A DNA stretch of 12,548 nt. It comes from JBJYKD01 sp049310025. Lineage in GTDB: Bacteria > Bacillota > Thermosediminibacteria > Thermosediminibacterales > Tepidanaerobacteraceae. Made by a program: the position numbers and the translations under genes. The stretch lies in contig NZ_JBJYKD010000050.1 in the NCBI RefSeq assembly GCF_049310025.1, positions 1 through 12,548 on the forward strand, written 5' to 3'. Of the stretch, positions 5,838 through 12,548 are shown one piece after another. How positions within the stretch are numbered: position 1 is the first letter of the stretch; each line of letters starts with the position of its first letter. The notes beneath the pieces are model-generated. The model did not search any database. It had not been told where the DNA came from and saw only the letters and a list, made by a program, of their open reading frames with translations.

Positions 5838-6875
5838 TTACATGCTGTTGGTGGGCCTTTTGGCATCGCGGGCCAGATTTATGCGCCTCATGGAGAACAG
5901 CAGGGCGAATATCACCACACAAAGAGCTATGACCGCTTCCTTCACGCCCACTTTCGCCAGTATTATGGAGCAGGCGCCCAACATGAGGCTTATGAAGTAC
6001 AGGTAAAGAACGGCCTGCCTCTGGGAAAGGCCGATGGCAAGAAGTCTGTGATGAAAATGACCTTTGTCGGCCTGCATTATGGGCTTGCCGTTCACAAACC
6101 TCCTGAGTATGGCAAAGGCCGTATCGAAAATAGGCAGCCCCAGCGCCAGGATGGGCACAATAAGCGCTATGGCCGTGGCGCTTTTTACGGCACCGTCGAT
6201 GGCCACCGCCGAAAGCATAAAACCAAGGAACATGGCTCCTGTATCGCCCATGAATATCTTTGCCGGGTTGAAGTTGTGCGGCAGGAACCCTACGGCGGCC
6301 CCTGCCAGCAGAGCCGTCATCAGCACCGCATTGCTCTGGCCGAGGCTCAAATTCACCAGCATCATGGTGAAGGAGGCAATGGCGGCTATCCCCGCCGCCA
6401 GGCCGTCAAGGCCGTCGATAAAATTAAGGGTATTGGTAATCCCCACCACCCAGAAAAGGGTTATGGGTACGCTCCATTTTCCAAGAAAAAACATGCCGCC
6501 GAGGGGATTGGTAACCCATTCCACCTTCAGGCCGAACAGCACCAGGATGCAGGCGGCAGCCACCTGCCCCGCCAGCTTTACTTTGGGCGGCAGGCTGTAG
6601 ACGTCGTCCAGCACCCCCACCATGACTATAAAGGCTCCGCCTATGAGCATACCCCGTACGGAAGAGAAGTTCAGCGGCAGGGTTATGAGGCCCACCGCCA
6701 TAAATGCCGCAAATATGGCTAGACCGCCAAGCCTGGGCACCGGTTTTTTATGTACCCTTCTCCCATCCCTGGGCACGTCTATGGCGCCTATCTTCCAGGC
6801 GAGTTTTGAAACCGCCGGCGTCACCAGATAGGATATGACCAGAGCCGTCAGGAAAGCGTATATATAAAGAGGCAA
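5838..6875 (-). CDS. tagO: Undecaprenyl-phosphate GlcNAc-1-phosphate transferase
   Basis: A 345-residue polytopic membrane enzyme of the MraY/WecA/TagO family. It moves GlcNAc-1-phosphate from UDP-GlcNAc to undecaprenyl phosphate, the first lipid-linked step of teichoic acid and related cell-wall polymers. Signatures: DDVYSLPP (90-97; Asp90/Asp91), NTLNFIDGLDGLAAG (148-162), FMGDTGAMFLGF (208-219; Asp211) and HFHHRL (273-278), the histidine motif of the GlcNAc-accepting WecA/TagO branch. About ten or eleven hydrophobic segments are visible. TTG start, with AAGGGAG 8 nt upstream. A near-consensus promoter lies just before it, and wecB follows after 29 nt. TagO versus WecA naming depends on which polymer is made, which the window does not show. 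Confidence 0.93.
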   Translation of the reverse strand: MPLYIYAFLTALVISYLVTPAVSKLAWKIGAIDVPRDGRRVHKKPVPRLGGLAIFAAFMAVGLITLPLNFSSVRGMLIGGAFIVMVGVLDDVYSLPPKVKLAGQVAAACILVLFGLKVEWVTNPLGGMFFLGKWSVPITLFWVVGITNTLNFIDGLDGLAAGIAAIASFTMMLVNLSLGQSNAVLMTALLAGAAVGFLPHNFNPAKIFMGDTGAMFLGFMLSAVAIDGAVKSATAIALIVPILALGLPIFDTAFAILRRFVNGKPIMQADKGHFHHRLLAIGLSQRQAVLYLYFISLMLGACSIILAKVGVKEAVIALCVVIFALLFSMRRINLARDAKRPTNSM

Positions 6876-6935
6876 TAAAATCGCTCCCTTTCGATTTTGT
6901 GCCTATTTCAGGCCCGTCTTTTTTCCGTCTTAATT

Positions 6936-6964
6936 ATTTTATTTTAAATCCGCGGCATTGTCAA
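6936..6964 (-). promoter_or_regulatory. Sigma-A-type promoter of tagO-wecB
   Basis: Minus strand: TTGACA (6964-6959), exactly 17 nt, then TAAAAT (6941-6936). The -35 box is perfect and the -10 matches in five of six positions. Transcription should start near 6929, giving a leader of about 54 nt before the tagO start. The TGA inside TTGACA is the stop codon of comEB. Confidence 0.75.
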
Positions 6965-7407
6965 TCGCCGGAAAAGTTAATTATCTCCACTCTCGCCTCT
7001 TCTAAGAGTCTCATCGCCAGTTCATCGGGGTAATCGCCCGTGTATACGATTCTTGCGATACCGGCGTTTATCAGCATCTTGGCGCACAGGGCGCAGGGCT
7101 GGGTGGTGCAGTAAAGGGTGGCCCCTTTTATGCTTATCCCCCATATGGCGGCCTGGATGATGGCGTTCTGTTCAGCATGAATGCCCCTGCACAGTTCGTG
7201 GCGTTCGCCGGGCGGTACATTCATTTTTTCCCTCAGGCATCCCACATCTTCGCAATGGGCAAGACCCGACGGGGCGCCGTTGTAACCGGTGGTGAGTATC
7301 CGCCGGTCTTTAACCACCACAGCCCCCACATGCCGGCGCAGGCAGGTGGAACGCTTCGCCACCACCCCGGCGATTTCCATAAAATAGCTGTCCCATGAAG
7401 GTCTCAT
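6961..7407 (-). CDS. comEB: dCMP deaminase (ComEB type)
   Basis: A 148-residue zinc-dependent deaminase converting dCMP to dUMP, the precursor for thymidylate synthesis. The catalytic motif is HAEQNAI (His77, Glu79), and the zinc-binding cysteines are in CTTQPCALC (Cys105 and Cys108). The TGYNGAPSG stretch (40-48) and the Cys/His-rich insert HCEDVGC...HELCRGIHAE are usual for deoxycytidylate deaminases and separate them from cytidine deaminases. Length is typical. ATG start; AGGTGG overlaps the upp stop codon 8 nt upstream, so upp and comEB are coupled. The competence-operon name comEB comes from Bacillus, where the gene lies beside comEA and comEC; here it sits with nucleotide metabolism genes. 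Confidence 0.93.
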   Translation of the reverse strand: MRPSWDSYFMEIAGVVAKRSTCLRRHVGAVVVKDRRILTTGYNGAPSGLAHCEDVGCLREKMNVPPGERHELCRGIHAEQNAIIQAAIWGISIKGATLYCTTQPCALCAKMLINAGIARIVYTGDYPDELAMRLLEEARVEIINFSGD

Positions 7408-7415
7408 GATTCCAC

Positions 7416-8045
7416 CTATTTCGTGCCGAAAAGCCTGTCGCCGGCGTCGCCCAGCCCGGGGACGATGTAGCCGTGGGAATTCAACCGCTCGTCCACCGCC
7501 GCCGTGTATATTTCCACATCCGGGTGTTTCTTGTGTACCGCTTCAATTCCTTCGGGGGCCGCAATCAGGCACATCAGCTTTATGCTGGTGGCGCCCCTTT
7601 CCTTCAAAAGGTCCGCCGCCATTACGGCTGAACCGCCGGTGGCCAGCATGGGATCGAGTATTATAAGTTCCCTTTCTACCACATCGCTGGGCAGCTTGCA
7701 ATAATACTCTACGGGAGTCAGGGTGTCAGGGTCCCTGTAAAGCCCCACATGCCCAACCTTGGCTGTGGGTATGAGCTTCAGCAGGCCGTTTACCATTCCA
7801 AGACCGGCTCTTAAAATGGGAACAATTCCTATTTTTTTGCCGGAAATCATCCTGGCTCTGGCGGGACCGATAGGAGTCTTTATCTCCACCTCTTCCAGCG
7901 GCAAATTTCTGGTAACTTCATAGGCCATCAGCATGGCCAGTTCTTCCACCAGTTCCCTGAATTCTTTGGCGCCGGTGTTCTCATCCCTTATCAACGCCAG
8001 TTTATGTTGTATCAACGGGTGATCAAACACGAAGACGTTTTTCAT
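7416..8045 (-). CDS. upp: Uracil phosphoribosyltransferase
   Basis: A 209-residue cytoplasmic salvage enzyme making UMP from uracil and PRPP, a standard length for Upp. The PRPP-binding loop is DPMLATGGSA (131-140). The uracil-binding C-terminus reads GYIVPGLGDAGDRLFGTK (192-209), both near-invariant in bacterial Upp. An Arg/Gly-rich segment (VPILRAGLGM, 75-84) is also as expected. ATG start, with AAGGAGG about 8 nt upstream. It sits 21 nt after glyA and 8 nt before comEB. glyA-upp adjacency is a conserved Firmicutes arrangement. Confidence 0.96.
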   Translation of the reverse strand: MKNVFVFDHPLIQHKLALIRDENTGAKEFRELVEELAMLMAYEVTRNLPLEEVEIKTPIGPARARMISGKKIGIVPILRAGLGMVNGLLKLIPTAKVGHVGLYRDPDTLTPVEYYCKLPSDVVERELIILDPMLATGGSAVMAADLLKERGATSIKLMCLIAAPEGIEAVHKKHPDVEIYTAAVDERLNSHGYIVPGLGDAGDRLFGTK

Positions 8046-8066
8046 CCGGAAGCCTCCTTCAAAGGT

Positions 8067-9308
8067 TTATTGACGGGAGTACAGGGGGAAAGCTTCGCAA
8101 AGGGCCTTTACTTCCCTGGCCACTTTGGCCTTGTGACGTTCGTCGTCGCTGTGGGTGAGGGCTTCGTCTATGAGACCGGCGATATGTATCATCTCTTTTT
8201 CCTTCATGCCTCTTGACGTCAGCGCCGGGGTGCCTATCCTGATGCCGCTGGTGACGTTGGGTTTTTCCGGGTCGTAGGGGATGGCGTTTTTATTTACCGT
8301 GATGCCGACATCATCCAGGATTTTCTCAGCCTCTTTTCCCGTCAGGTTCTTATTCCTGAGATCGACCAGTATCAGGTGGTTGTCGGTGCCGCCCGACACC
8401 AGGTTATACCCCCTTTCCATCAACGCTCCGGCCAGGGCCGCGGCGTTCTTTACCACCTGGCTCTGGTAGGCTTTGAACTCCTGGGAGGACGCTTCCTTAA
8501 GACACACCGCCTTGGCGGCAATCACGTGCATCAAAGGCCCGCCCTGAATTCCCGGAAATATCGCCTTGTCCACGGCTTTCGCGTACTCCTCCCGGCACAG
8601 GATCATGCCTCCGCGGGGGCCTCTTAAAGTCTTGTGCGTGGTGGTGGTCACAAAATCCGACACCGGCACCGGGTTTGGATGAAGCCCCGCCGCCACGAGC
8701 CCCGCGATGTGGGCCATATCCACCATAAGGTAAGCCCCCACGCTCCTTGCTATTTGGGACATCCTCACAAAGTCGATGATCCTAGGGTATGCGCTGGCCC
8801 CCGCCACTATCATCTTCGGCCTGTGCCGGTGCGCTAGCTCTTCCACTTCATCGTAATCTATGTAGCCGGTCTCTCTTGACACCCCGTAAGGGATAAATTC
8901 AAAATATTTTCCTGAGATATTTACCGGACTGCCGTGGGTGAGGTGCCCGCCGTGGGCCAGGTTCATGCCCATCACCCTGTCTCCCGGGTTCAGCACGGCA
9001 AAGTAAACCCCCATATTAGCCTGGGAACCCGAGTGGGGCTGGACGTTGGCGTGCTCGGCTAAAAACAGTTTTTTGGCCCTCTCTATGGCCAGTTCCTCAA
9101 CAATGTCCACATACTGGCAGCCGCCGTAATAGCGCCTGTCCGGATAACCCTCGGCGTACTTGTTGGTCAGGACGGACCCCTGGGCCTCCATTACGGCCTT
9201 GCTGGTAAAATTTTCGGAAGCTATCATCTCCAGCTTGCTCTGCTGCCGCTCGGCCTCTTTTTCTATGGCGGAGGCCACTTCCGGGTCCACGAGTCTAAGT
9301 GTGTCCAA
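8067..9308 (-). CDS. glyA: Serine hydroxymethyltransferase
   Basis: A 413-residue PLP enzyme that converts serine and tetrahydrofolate to glycine and 5,10-methylene-THF, the main one-carbon source for thymidylate, purines and methionine. The active-site lysine is in TTTTHKTLRGPRGG (Lys226). Other hallmarks are ENFTSKAVMEAQGS (32-45), NKYAEGYPDRRYYGG (49-63), and AHGGHLTHG (118-126). Full length with no defects. The start is TTG at 9308, with AGAGGTG about 8 nt upstream; no ATG is close enough to be a better choice. It stands 65 nt after rpiB and 21 nt before upp. Confidence 0.97.
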   Translation of the reverse strand: MDTLRLVDPEVASAIEKEAERQQSKLEMIASENFTSKAVMEAQGSVLTNKYAEGYPDRRYYGGCQYVDIVEELAIERAKKLFLAEHANVQPHSGSQANMGVYFAVLNPGDRVMGMNLAHGGHLTHGSPVNISGKYFEFIPYGVSRETGYIDYDEVEELAHRHRPKMIVAGASAYPRIIDFVRMSQIARSVGAYLMVDMAHIAGLVAAGLHPNPVPVSDFVTTTTHKTLRGPRGGMILCREEYAKAVDKAIFPGIQGGPLMHVIAAKAVCLKEASSQEFKAYQSQVVKNAAALAGALMERGYNLVSGGTDNHLILVDLRNKNLTGKEAEKILDDVGITVNKNAIPYDPEKPNVTSGIRIGTPALTSRGMKEKEMIHIAGLIDEALTHSDDERHKAKVAREVKALCEAFPLYSRQ

Positions 9309-9373
9309 TCCAGTTCACCTCTTTTTAGAGTAATAGTTTATAAAGTTAAAGCTCCGGCCCTTGCCCCAACGCT

Positions 9374-9829
9374 CTAAGCTTGAATCCCGCGTCTGTTTTC
9401 ATACTCGGTTATTTTGTCTATTCTTCTCTTGTGCCGGCCGCCTTCAAACTCCCCTTTCAGCCATTCCTCCACAATGGCCGCCGCCAGGCCCGGTCCTATA
9501 ACCCTGCCGCCCATGGTGAGCACATTGGCGTCATTGTGCATTCGAGACATCCTGGCGGAGAAGGTGTCGTGGCACAGTGCGGCCCTGACGCCTTTTACCT
9601 TATTGGCCGCAATGCATACTCCGATGCCGGTGCCGCAAATAATTATGCCCCTTGTAAACTCCCCCCGGGCCACGGCCTCGGCGCACGGAATGGCTATATC
9701 GGGGTAGTCCACCGATTCGGCGGAAAACGTGCCGAAGTCTCTGTATTCGATACCCTTTTCTTCCAGCAGCCTTATGATTTCCTTCTTTAATTCATAACCT
9801 CCGTGATCGCTGGCAACAGCTATTTTCAT
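9374..9829 (-). CDS. rpiB: Ribose-5-phosphate isomerase B
   Basis: A 151-residue RpiB/LacAB-family isomerase that interconverts ribulose 5-phosphate and ribose 5-phosphate in the pentose phosphate pathway. Expected residues are present: ASDHGG near the start (Asp8, His9), the catalytic cysteine in IIICGTGIG (Cys65, so the E. coli-like rather than the mycobacterial type), and RMHNDANVLTMGGR (His98, with the GGR phosphate-binding arginine). ATG start, with GGAGGTAAAAT directly upstream. It is the first gene after a clear promoter and precedes glyA by 65 nt, matching ywlF-ywlG-glyA in Bacillus but without ywlG. Confidence 0.95.
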   Translation of the reverse strand: MKIAVASDHGGYELKKEIIRLLEEKGIEYRDFGTFSAESVDYPDIAIPCAEAVARGEFTRGIIICGTGIGVCIAANKVKGVRAALCHDTFSARMSRMHNDANVLTMGGRVIGPGLAAAIVEEWLKGEFEGGRHKRRIDKITEYENRRGIQA

Positions 9830-9899
9830 ATTTTACCTCCATTCTGCAAAGGGTAACAAAAAATGCGTTTTAACAAAAATTTTTCATACTTTCCCGTTC

Positions 9900-9928
9900 A
9901 TTATATACAAAACGCCGCCGAATGTCTA
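9900..9928 (-). promoter_or_regulatory. Sigma-A-type promoter of rpiB-glyA-upp-comEB
   Basis: Minus strand: TAGACA (9928-9923), exactly 17 nt, then TATAAT (9905-9900), with a perfect -10 and a -35 matching in five of six. Transcription should start near 9893, leaving a leader of about 64 nt. The first three bases of the -35 box are the TAG stop codon of the upstream phosphatase gene. Confidence 0.75.
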
Positions 9929-10393
9929 GTTAATTTCCAATCTCTTTATGACCTTTTCCAGTCTTTCTTTCAGCTCGGCCAGCACCCTGCGATAGATTTC
10001 CTCACCGCCGCCAAAGGGGTCTTTGATGTCCACATTTTCGTCGCCTTTTTCCCCGGCGGCAAACTCCCCCAGCACAAAGACCCTGCCCTTTGTATGTGGA
10101 AATCTGTTAATTATATAGTCTTTGTGGCTTTTGGTCATGGTCAATATCAGGTCGGCGTCCAGCAGTTCTTCCGTAAGCAATCTTGCCCGGTGGGCCGAAA
10201 TGTCTATCCCCTCATCCATCATGACTTTTCGGGCGTTGTCGGAAGCCGGAAGCCCTTCCACAGCCGCGATGCCGCAGGAGCCCACCTCTATCTCTTTTTC
10301 CTTTCCCAGGTCACGCAGCATTTTCCTGAAAAGCCCCTCCGCCATGCTGCTCCTGCAGGTATTTCCAGTGCAGACAAACAGCACCTTTTTCAA
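9926..10393 (-). CDS. ywlE: Low-molecular-weight phosphatase, probable protein-arginine phosphatase
   Basis: A 155-residue low-molecular-weight phosphatase. The active-site loop is VCTGNTCRSS, with nucleophile Cys8 and Arg14; the general acid is Asp125 in DPFGGG. The loop has Thr12 (CTGNTCR) where tyrosine phosphatases usually have Ile or Leu (CLGNICR). In B. subtilis YwlE this threonine is known to favour phospho-arginine. The protein therefore probably removes arginine phosphates placed by an McsB-type kinase, linked to protein quality control and stress. TTG start, with GGGGTGAT upstream; the nearby ATG at 10400 is out of frame. It follows sua5 by 22 nt. No kinase gene is in the window. 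Confidence 0.92.
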   Translation of the reverse strand: MKKVLFVCTGNTCRSSMAEGLFRKMLRDLGKEKEIEVGSCGIAAVEGLPASDNARKVMMDEGIDISAHRARLLTEELLDADLILTMTKSHKDYIINRFPHTKGRVFVLGEFAAGEKGDENVDIKDPFGGGEEIYRRVLAELKERLEKVIKRLEIN

Positions 10394-10415
10394 CTGCCAT
10401 CACCCCGCATATCTT

Positions 10416-11462
10416 TTATCCTACTCTGATAATATTATATCCGGCCGCTTTATACAGCCTGTTCATCACCGCAAGGCCCAACCCCTCTTTTGAAACGCCC
10501 TCGGCAAGTATCTCGTCCACCCCAAGGCGGTCGAATTTCCGGAGGATGGAAAAGAGGTTGGATGATATGGTGAGAGGGGCGTCCCTGTCCCCCACCGAAA
10601 TCACAAGGCCCCGTGGATAGCTGTCTCTTGTCTGGGCTGTGGCCATTATCCCCACCCTGCGGCCTCCGGCCTCAAGGCTTGCCGCAAGCTCGGCGATTTT
10701 TTTTACCTGCAGCTCAACAGGGCCCTCCACCACCGTCATCCGGGCCTGCGGGGCGTAATGCCTGTATTTCTGCCCCGGGGATCTGGGCTTTTCTCCGGGA
10801 GCCAGGCCCGGGTCAAGTTCCACGGGGCCCAGGACTTCTTCCAGCTGCTCTTTAGTCAGACCTCCCGGCCTTAAAATCACCGGCACGTCACCGGAAACAT
10901 CCAGGACCGTCGACTCCACCCCCACCGTACAGGGCCCGCCGTCCAGGATAATGTCCACCCGCCCGGCCATATCTTCGAATACATCCGGGGCGCTGGTGGG
11001 GCTGGGCCGTCCGGAAATATTGGCGCTCGGGGCTGCGATGGGCACGCCCGATTCTCTTATGAGTTCCAGAGCCACCGGGTGATCCGGCATCCTTATCGCC
11101 ACAGTGTCCAGCCCGCCGGTGGTGCTGTAAGGGATTATTTCGTTTTTATTAAATATAATGGTGAGAGGCCCGGGCCAGAACCTGTCAATCAACCGGCGGG
11201 CGCCGGCGGGGATGTCTCTCACCAGACAATCCAGTTGCTCAAGAGAATGGATGTGGACTATAAGGGGGTTGTCCCGGGGCCTTGCTTTTGCCGAATAAAT
11301 TTTTTCAGCAGCCTTTTCATCCAGAGCATTGCCCCCGAGGCCGTAGACCGTTTCGGTGGGAAAGACCACCAGCCCCCCCTTCTTTATTATTTCCGCCGCC
11401 AGTTTTATCTTATCGGGCTCGGGATTGTATTTATTAACGGTAATAATCCTGGTTCGGACCAA
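10416..11462 (-). CDS. ywlC: Threonylcarbamoyl-AMP synthase (Sua5/YwlC)
   Basis: A 348-residue two-domain Sua5-type enzyme that uses threonine, bicarbonate and ATP to make threonylcarbamoyl-AMP, the intermediate for t6A at position 37 of ANN-decoding tRNAs. The N-terminal YrdC domain (about 15-205) holds FPTETVYGLG (34-43), KARPRDNPL (59-67) and PSANISGRPSPT (145-156). A linker with SPGQKYRHYAP (228-238) leads to the C-terminal Sua5 domain (about 240-345), absent from the short TsaC form. Length is typical. The start is TTG at 11462, preceded by AGAGGTGG at close spacing. It lies 125 nt after the ZIP gene and is followed closely by ywlE. Confidence 0.95.
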   Translation of the reverse strand: MVRTRIITVNKYNPEPDKIKLAAEIIKKGGLVVFPTETVYGLGGNALDEKAAEKIYSAKARPRDNPLIVHIHSLEQLDCLVRDIPAGARRLIDRFWPGPLTIIFNKNEIIPYSTTGGLDTVAIRMPDHPVALELIRESGVPIAAPSANISGRPSPTSAPDVFEDMAGRVDIILDGGPCTVGVESTVLDVSGDVPVILRPGGLTKEQLEEVLGPVELDPGLAPGEKPRSPGQKYRHYAPQARMTVVEGPVELQVKKIAELAASLEAGGRRVGIMATAQTRDSYPRGLVISVGDRDAPLTISSNLFSILRKFDRLGVDEILAEGVSKEGLGLAVMNRLYKAAGYNIIRVG

Positions 11463-11587
11463 TTTTCCACCTCTTTTCTAAAAAGAAAATCCAGGAAGCT
11501 CAACTTTAAGTCTTGTGTAAAGACCCGCTTTTGGTGCCTTTGGCCGCCGCGAACCACCATCGATGCGTTTCTACATTACCTTGCAGT

Positions 11588-12316
11588 TCACAGAAGGCTG
11601 AAAAAAATCACCCCGGAAACCAGGCCCCAGATAAGTCCCCGGGGCGAGGATTCATTGACAAGAAAAATATCCGGCAGTATCTCTTCGCAAACGGTGTAAA
11701 TCATGGCCCCGGCCGCAAAGCCCAGGGATGCGGTTATCATCATGGGCGATATACCGCCCAGCAGTCGGCCCATCAAGGTTCCGACACCCATGGGGATTCC
11801 CGCCATGAGAGTCGATATAAATGCGGCAGGGCGCGCCATGCCCGACAGCCGGAAGGCTGTCGCTACCGCCATGCCTTCAGGGATATTGTGGACGGCCAGA
11901 GCCACCGCCAGCAAAAAGCCCAGGCCTTCGGAAGCCTCATAACCGCCCCCGATGGCCAGCCCTTCCGGGAAATTGTGACATGCAATGGCCAGAAAAAGCA
12001 GTATCCCAGCCCGGGCAAAATAACCTTCACCAATTCGATACGCGGGTTTTAAACTTTCAATCATCCATTCGGAAACCATTAAAAAGGCTATCCCTATTAT
12101 TATTCCTATAAGGGTGTAAACCAACCCCGAAATGCGGAGGGCTTCCGGAATGAGCTCCATGAAAACCGCCACAAGCATGACGCCTCCGGAAAAGCCTAAA
12201 ATTTCGCTCATCTTTTCACCGCTGGTATCTTTCATAAAAAAGGTGTAAAATCCGCCAGCTCCGGTACCGCCCACTCCGGCCATAAAACCCATTAAAGTGG
12301 TGGACAAAGTATCCAT
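11588..12316 (-). CDS. ZIP-family divalent metal transporter
   Basis: An integral membrane protein of about 242 residues in the ZIP (Zrt/Irt-like) family, which moves zinc, iron or manganese into the cytoplasm. The two metal-site helices carry HNFPEG (His114, Asn115, Glu118) and HNIPEG (His143, Asn144, Glu147). About eight hydrophobic segments are visible, as expected. The frame opens at a GTG at 12325, but that codon lies inside the ribosome-binding sequence GAGGTG. The ATG at 12316, 6 nt further on, is the better start (protein MDTLSTTLMG). In Bacillus the manganese exporter gene mntP lies close to ywlC, so a metal-transport role beside sua5 has precedent, although the family and direction of transport differ. 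Metal specificity is not readable. Confidence 0.9.
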   Translation of the reverse strand: MDTLSTTLMGFMAGVGGTGAGGFYTFFMKDTSGEKMSEILGFSGGVMLVAVFMELIPEALRISGLVYTLIGIIIGIAFLMVSEWMIESLKPAYRIGEGYFARAGILLFLAIACHNFPEGLAIGGGYEASEGLGFLLAVALAVHNIPEGMAVATAFRLSGMARPAAFISTLMAGIPMGVGTLMGRLLGGISPMMITASLGFAAGAMIYTVCEEILPDIFLVNESSPRGLIWGLVSGVIFFSLL

Positions 12317-12336
12317 CGGATTCACCTCACAGGTAA

Positions 12337-12360
12337 ATCTTATGCGCCACCACTTAAGAT
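12337..12360 (-). repeat. Inverted repeat in the ZIP gene leader
   Basis: ATCTTA (12337-12342) and TAAGAT (12355-12360) form a perfect 6-bp inverted repeat with a 12-nt GC-rich loop, about 20 nt upstream of the ZIP start. It could be an RNA hairpin or a regulator site. It does not match a metalloregulator box that I recognise. Confidence 0.3.
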
Positions 12361-12428
12361 ATTACAAATATTATGGCATAGATAATAAGTCGTTTTCGAT
12401 GCGGGTTTACACTTAAATCAAATACTGC

Positions 12429-12548
12429 TCAATATATTACAATACCCAGAATTGCGGCCATAACTATCATTATGAGCGGGTTTATTTTCAGCAGGTACAG
12501 CCCCGCAAAGACCACCGCCGCCACCAGCATATCTTTAATGCCGGTAAA
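12429..12548 (-). CDS. C-terminal end of a membrane protein, probably chromate transporter (ChrA family)
   Basis: Partial gene entering from the right edge; only the last 39 residues and a TGA stop are present. They read as a membrane-protein tail: a helix rich in Leu, Val and Ala (KDMLVAAVVFAGLYLLK), a short INPL turn, and a final helix (IMIVMAAILGIVIY). A lysine, then Asn-Pro, between two closing helices resembles the C-terminus of ChrA-type chromate transporters (CHR family). Thirty-nine residues are too few for certainty, and another transporter is possible. It ends 112 nt before the ZIP start, with no obvious terminator between them. Confidence 0.5.
   Translation of the reverse strand, partial: FTGIKDMLVAAVVFAGLYLLKINPLIMIVMAAILGIVIY

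Noticed and set aside
5077..6722. Long plus-strand open frames (5077-6006 and 5772-6722)
   Set aside because: They lie antisense to wecB and tagO, whose minus-strand proteins have complete family motifs. The plus-strand translations are rich in His, Gln, Arg and Pro, lack recognisable domains, and arise from the GC-rich third positions of the real genes.
6064..12111. Other plus-strand frames opposite comEB, upp, glyA, rpiB, ywlE, sua5 and the ZIP gene
   Set aside because: Each mirrors a well-supported minus-strand gene, none has a good ribosome-binding site plus family similarity, and several overlap each other in different frames.
1..12548. CRISPR arrays, tRNA or rRNA genes, insertion sequences, phage or defence genes
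   Set aside because: No regularly spaced repeats, cloverleaf-like sequence, transposase or integrase motifs, or toxin/antitoxin-like small genes were found on either strand.

Overview
All genes I can support lie on the minus strand, so the region is transcribed from high to low coordinates. The set and order of the housekeeping genes (sua5/ywlC, ywlE, rpiB, glyA, upp, comEB, tagO, wecB) match the block that many Firmicutes carry upstream of the ATP synthase operon. Frequent TTG starts, strong GGAGG ribosome-binding sites and sigma-A-type promoters also fit a Gram-positive anaerobe. My best guess is a clostridial, possibly thermophilic (Thermoanaerobacterales or Thermosediminibacterales-like) organism. 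The genus is an inference.

Right part (about 4651-12548, GC-rich): the 3' end of a probable chromate-transporter gene; a ZIP-family metal transporter; Sua5-type threonylcarbamoyl-AMP synthase (tRNA t6A); a YwlE-type protein-arginine phosphatase; then a promoter leading into rpiB, glyA, upp and comEB (pentose phosphate, one-carbon and pyrimidine salvage metabolism, joining at dTMP precursors). A second clear promoter leads into tagO and wecB, which make undecaprenyl-PP-GlcNAc and UDP-ManNAc for teichoic-acid-type cell-wall polymers.

Central gap (4126-4650): no gene. It holds a possible weak terminator just after wecB, a perfect TATAAT box with a 20-bp near-palindrome over its -35 zone, a long two-part hairpin ending in seven T's, and a second promoter/operator candidate directly before the next gene.

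Left part (about 1-4125, visibly AT-rich): a compact six-gene operon of a GntR/UTRA regulator, separate PTS mannose-family IIB, IIC and IID proteins, an SIS-domain sugar-phosphate protein (UPF0309/COG4821 type) and a IIA protein. Together they should import and phosphorylate a sugar or amino sugar, rearrange or cleave the phosphosugar, and sense it through the UTRA domain. The substrate cannot be read from the sequence. The composition change at about 4.65 kb, where I would have expected the atp genes, suggests that this operon was acquired or relocated.

I see no CRISPR array, tRNA, rRNA, insertion sequence or phage gene. Nothing in the window is plainly a new kind of system. The most promising leads are the orphan PTS/SIS operon with its divergent phosphate-binding loop and the structured leader region in front of it.
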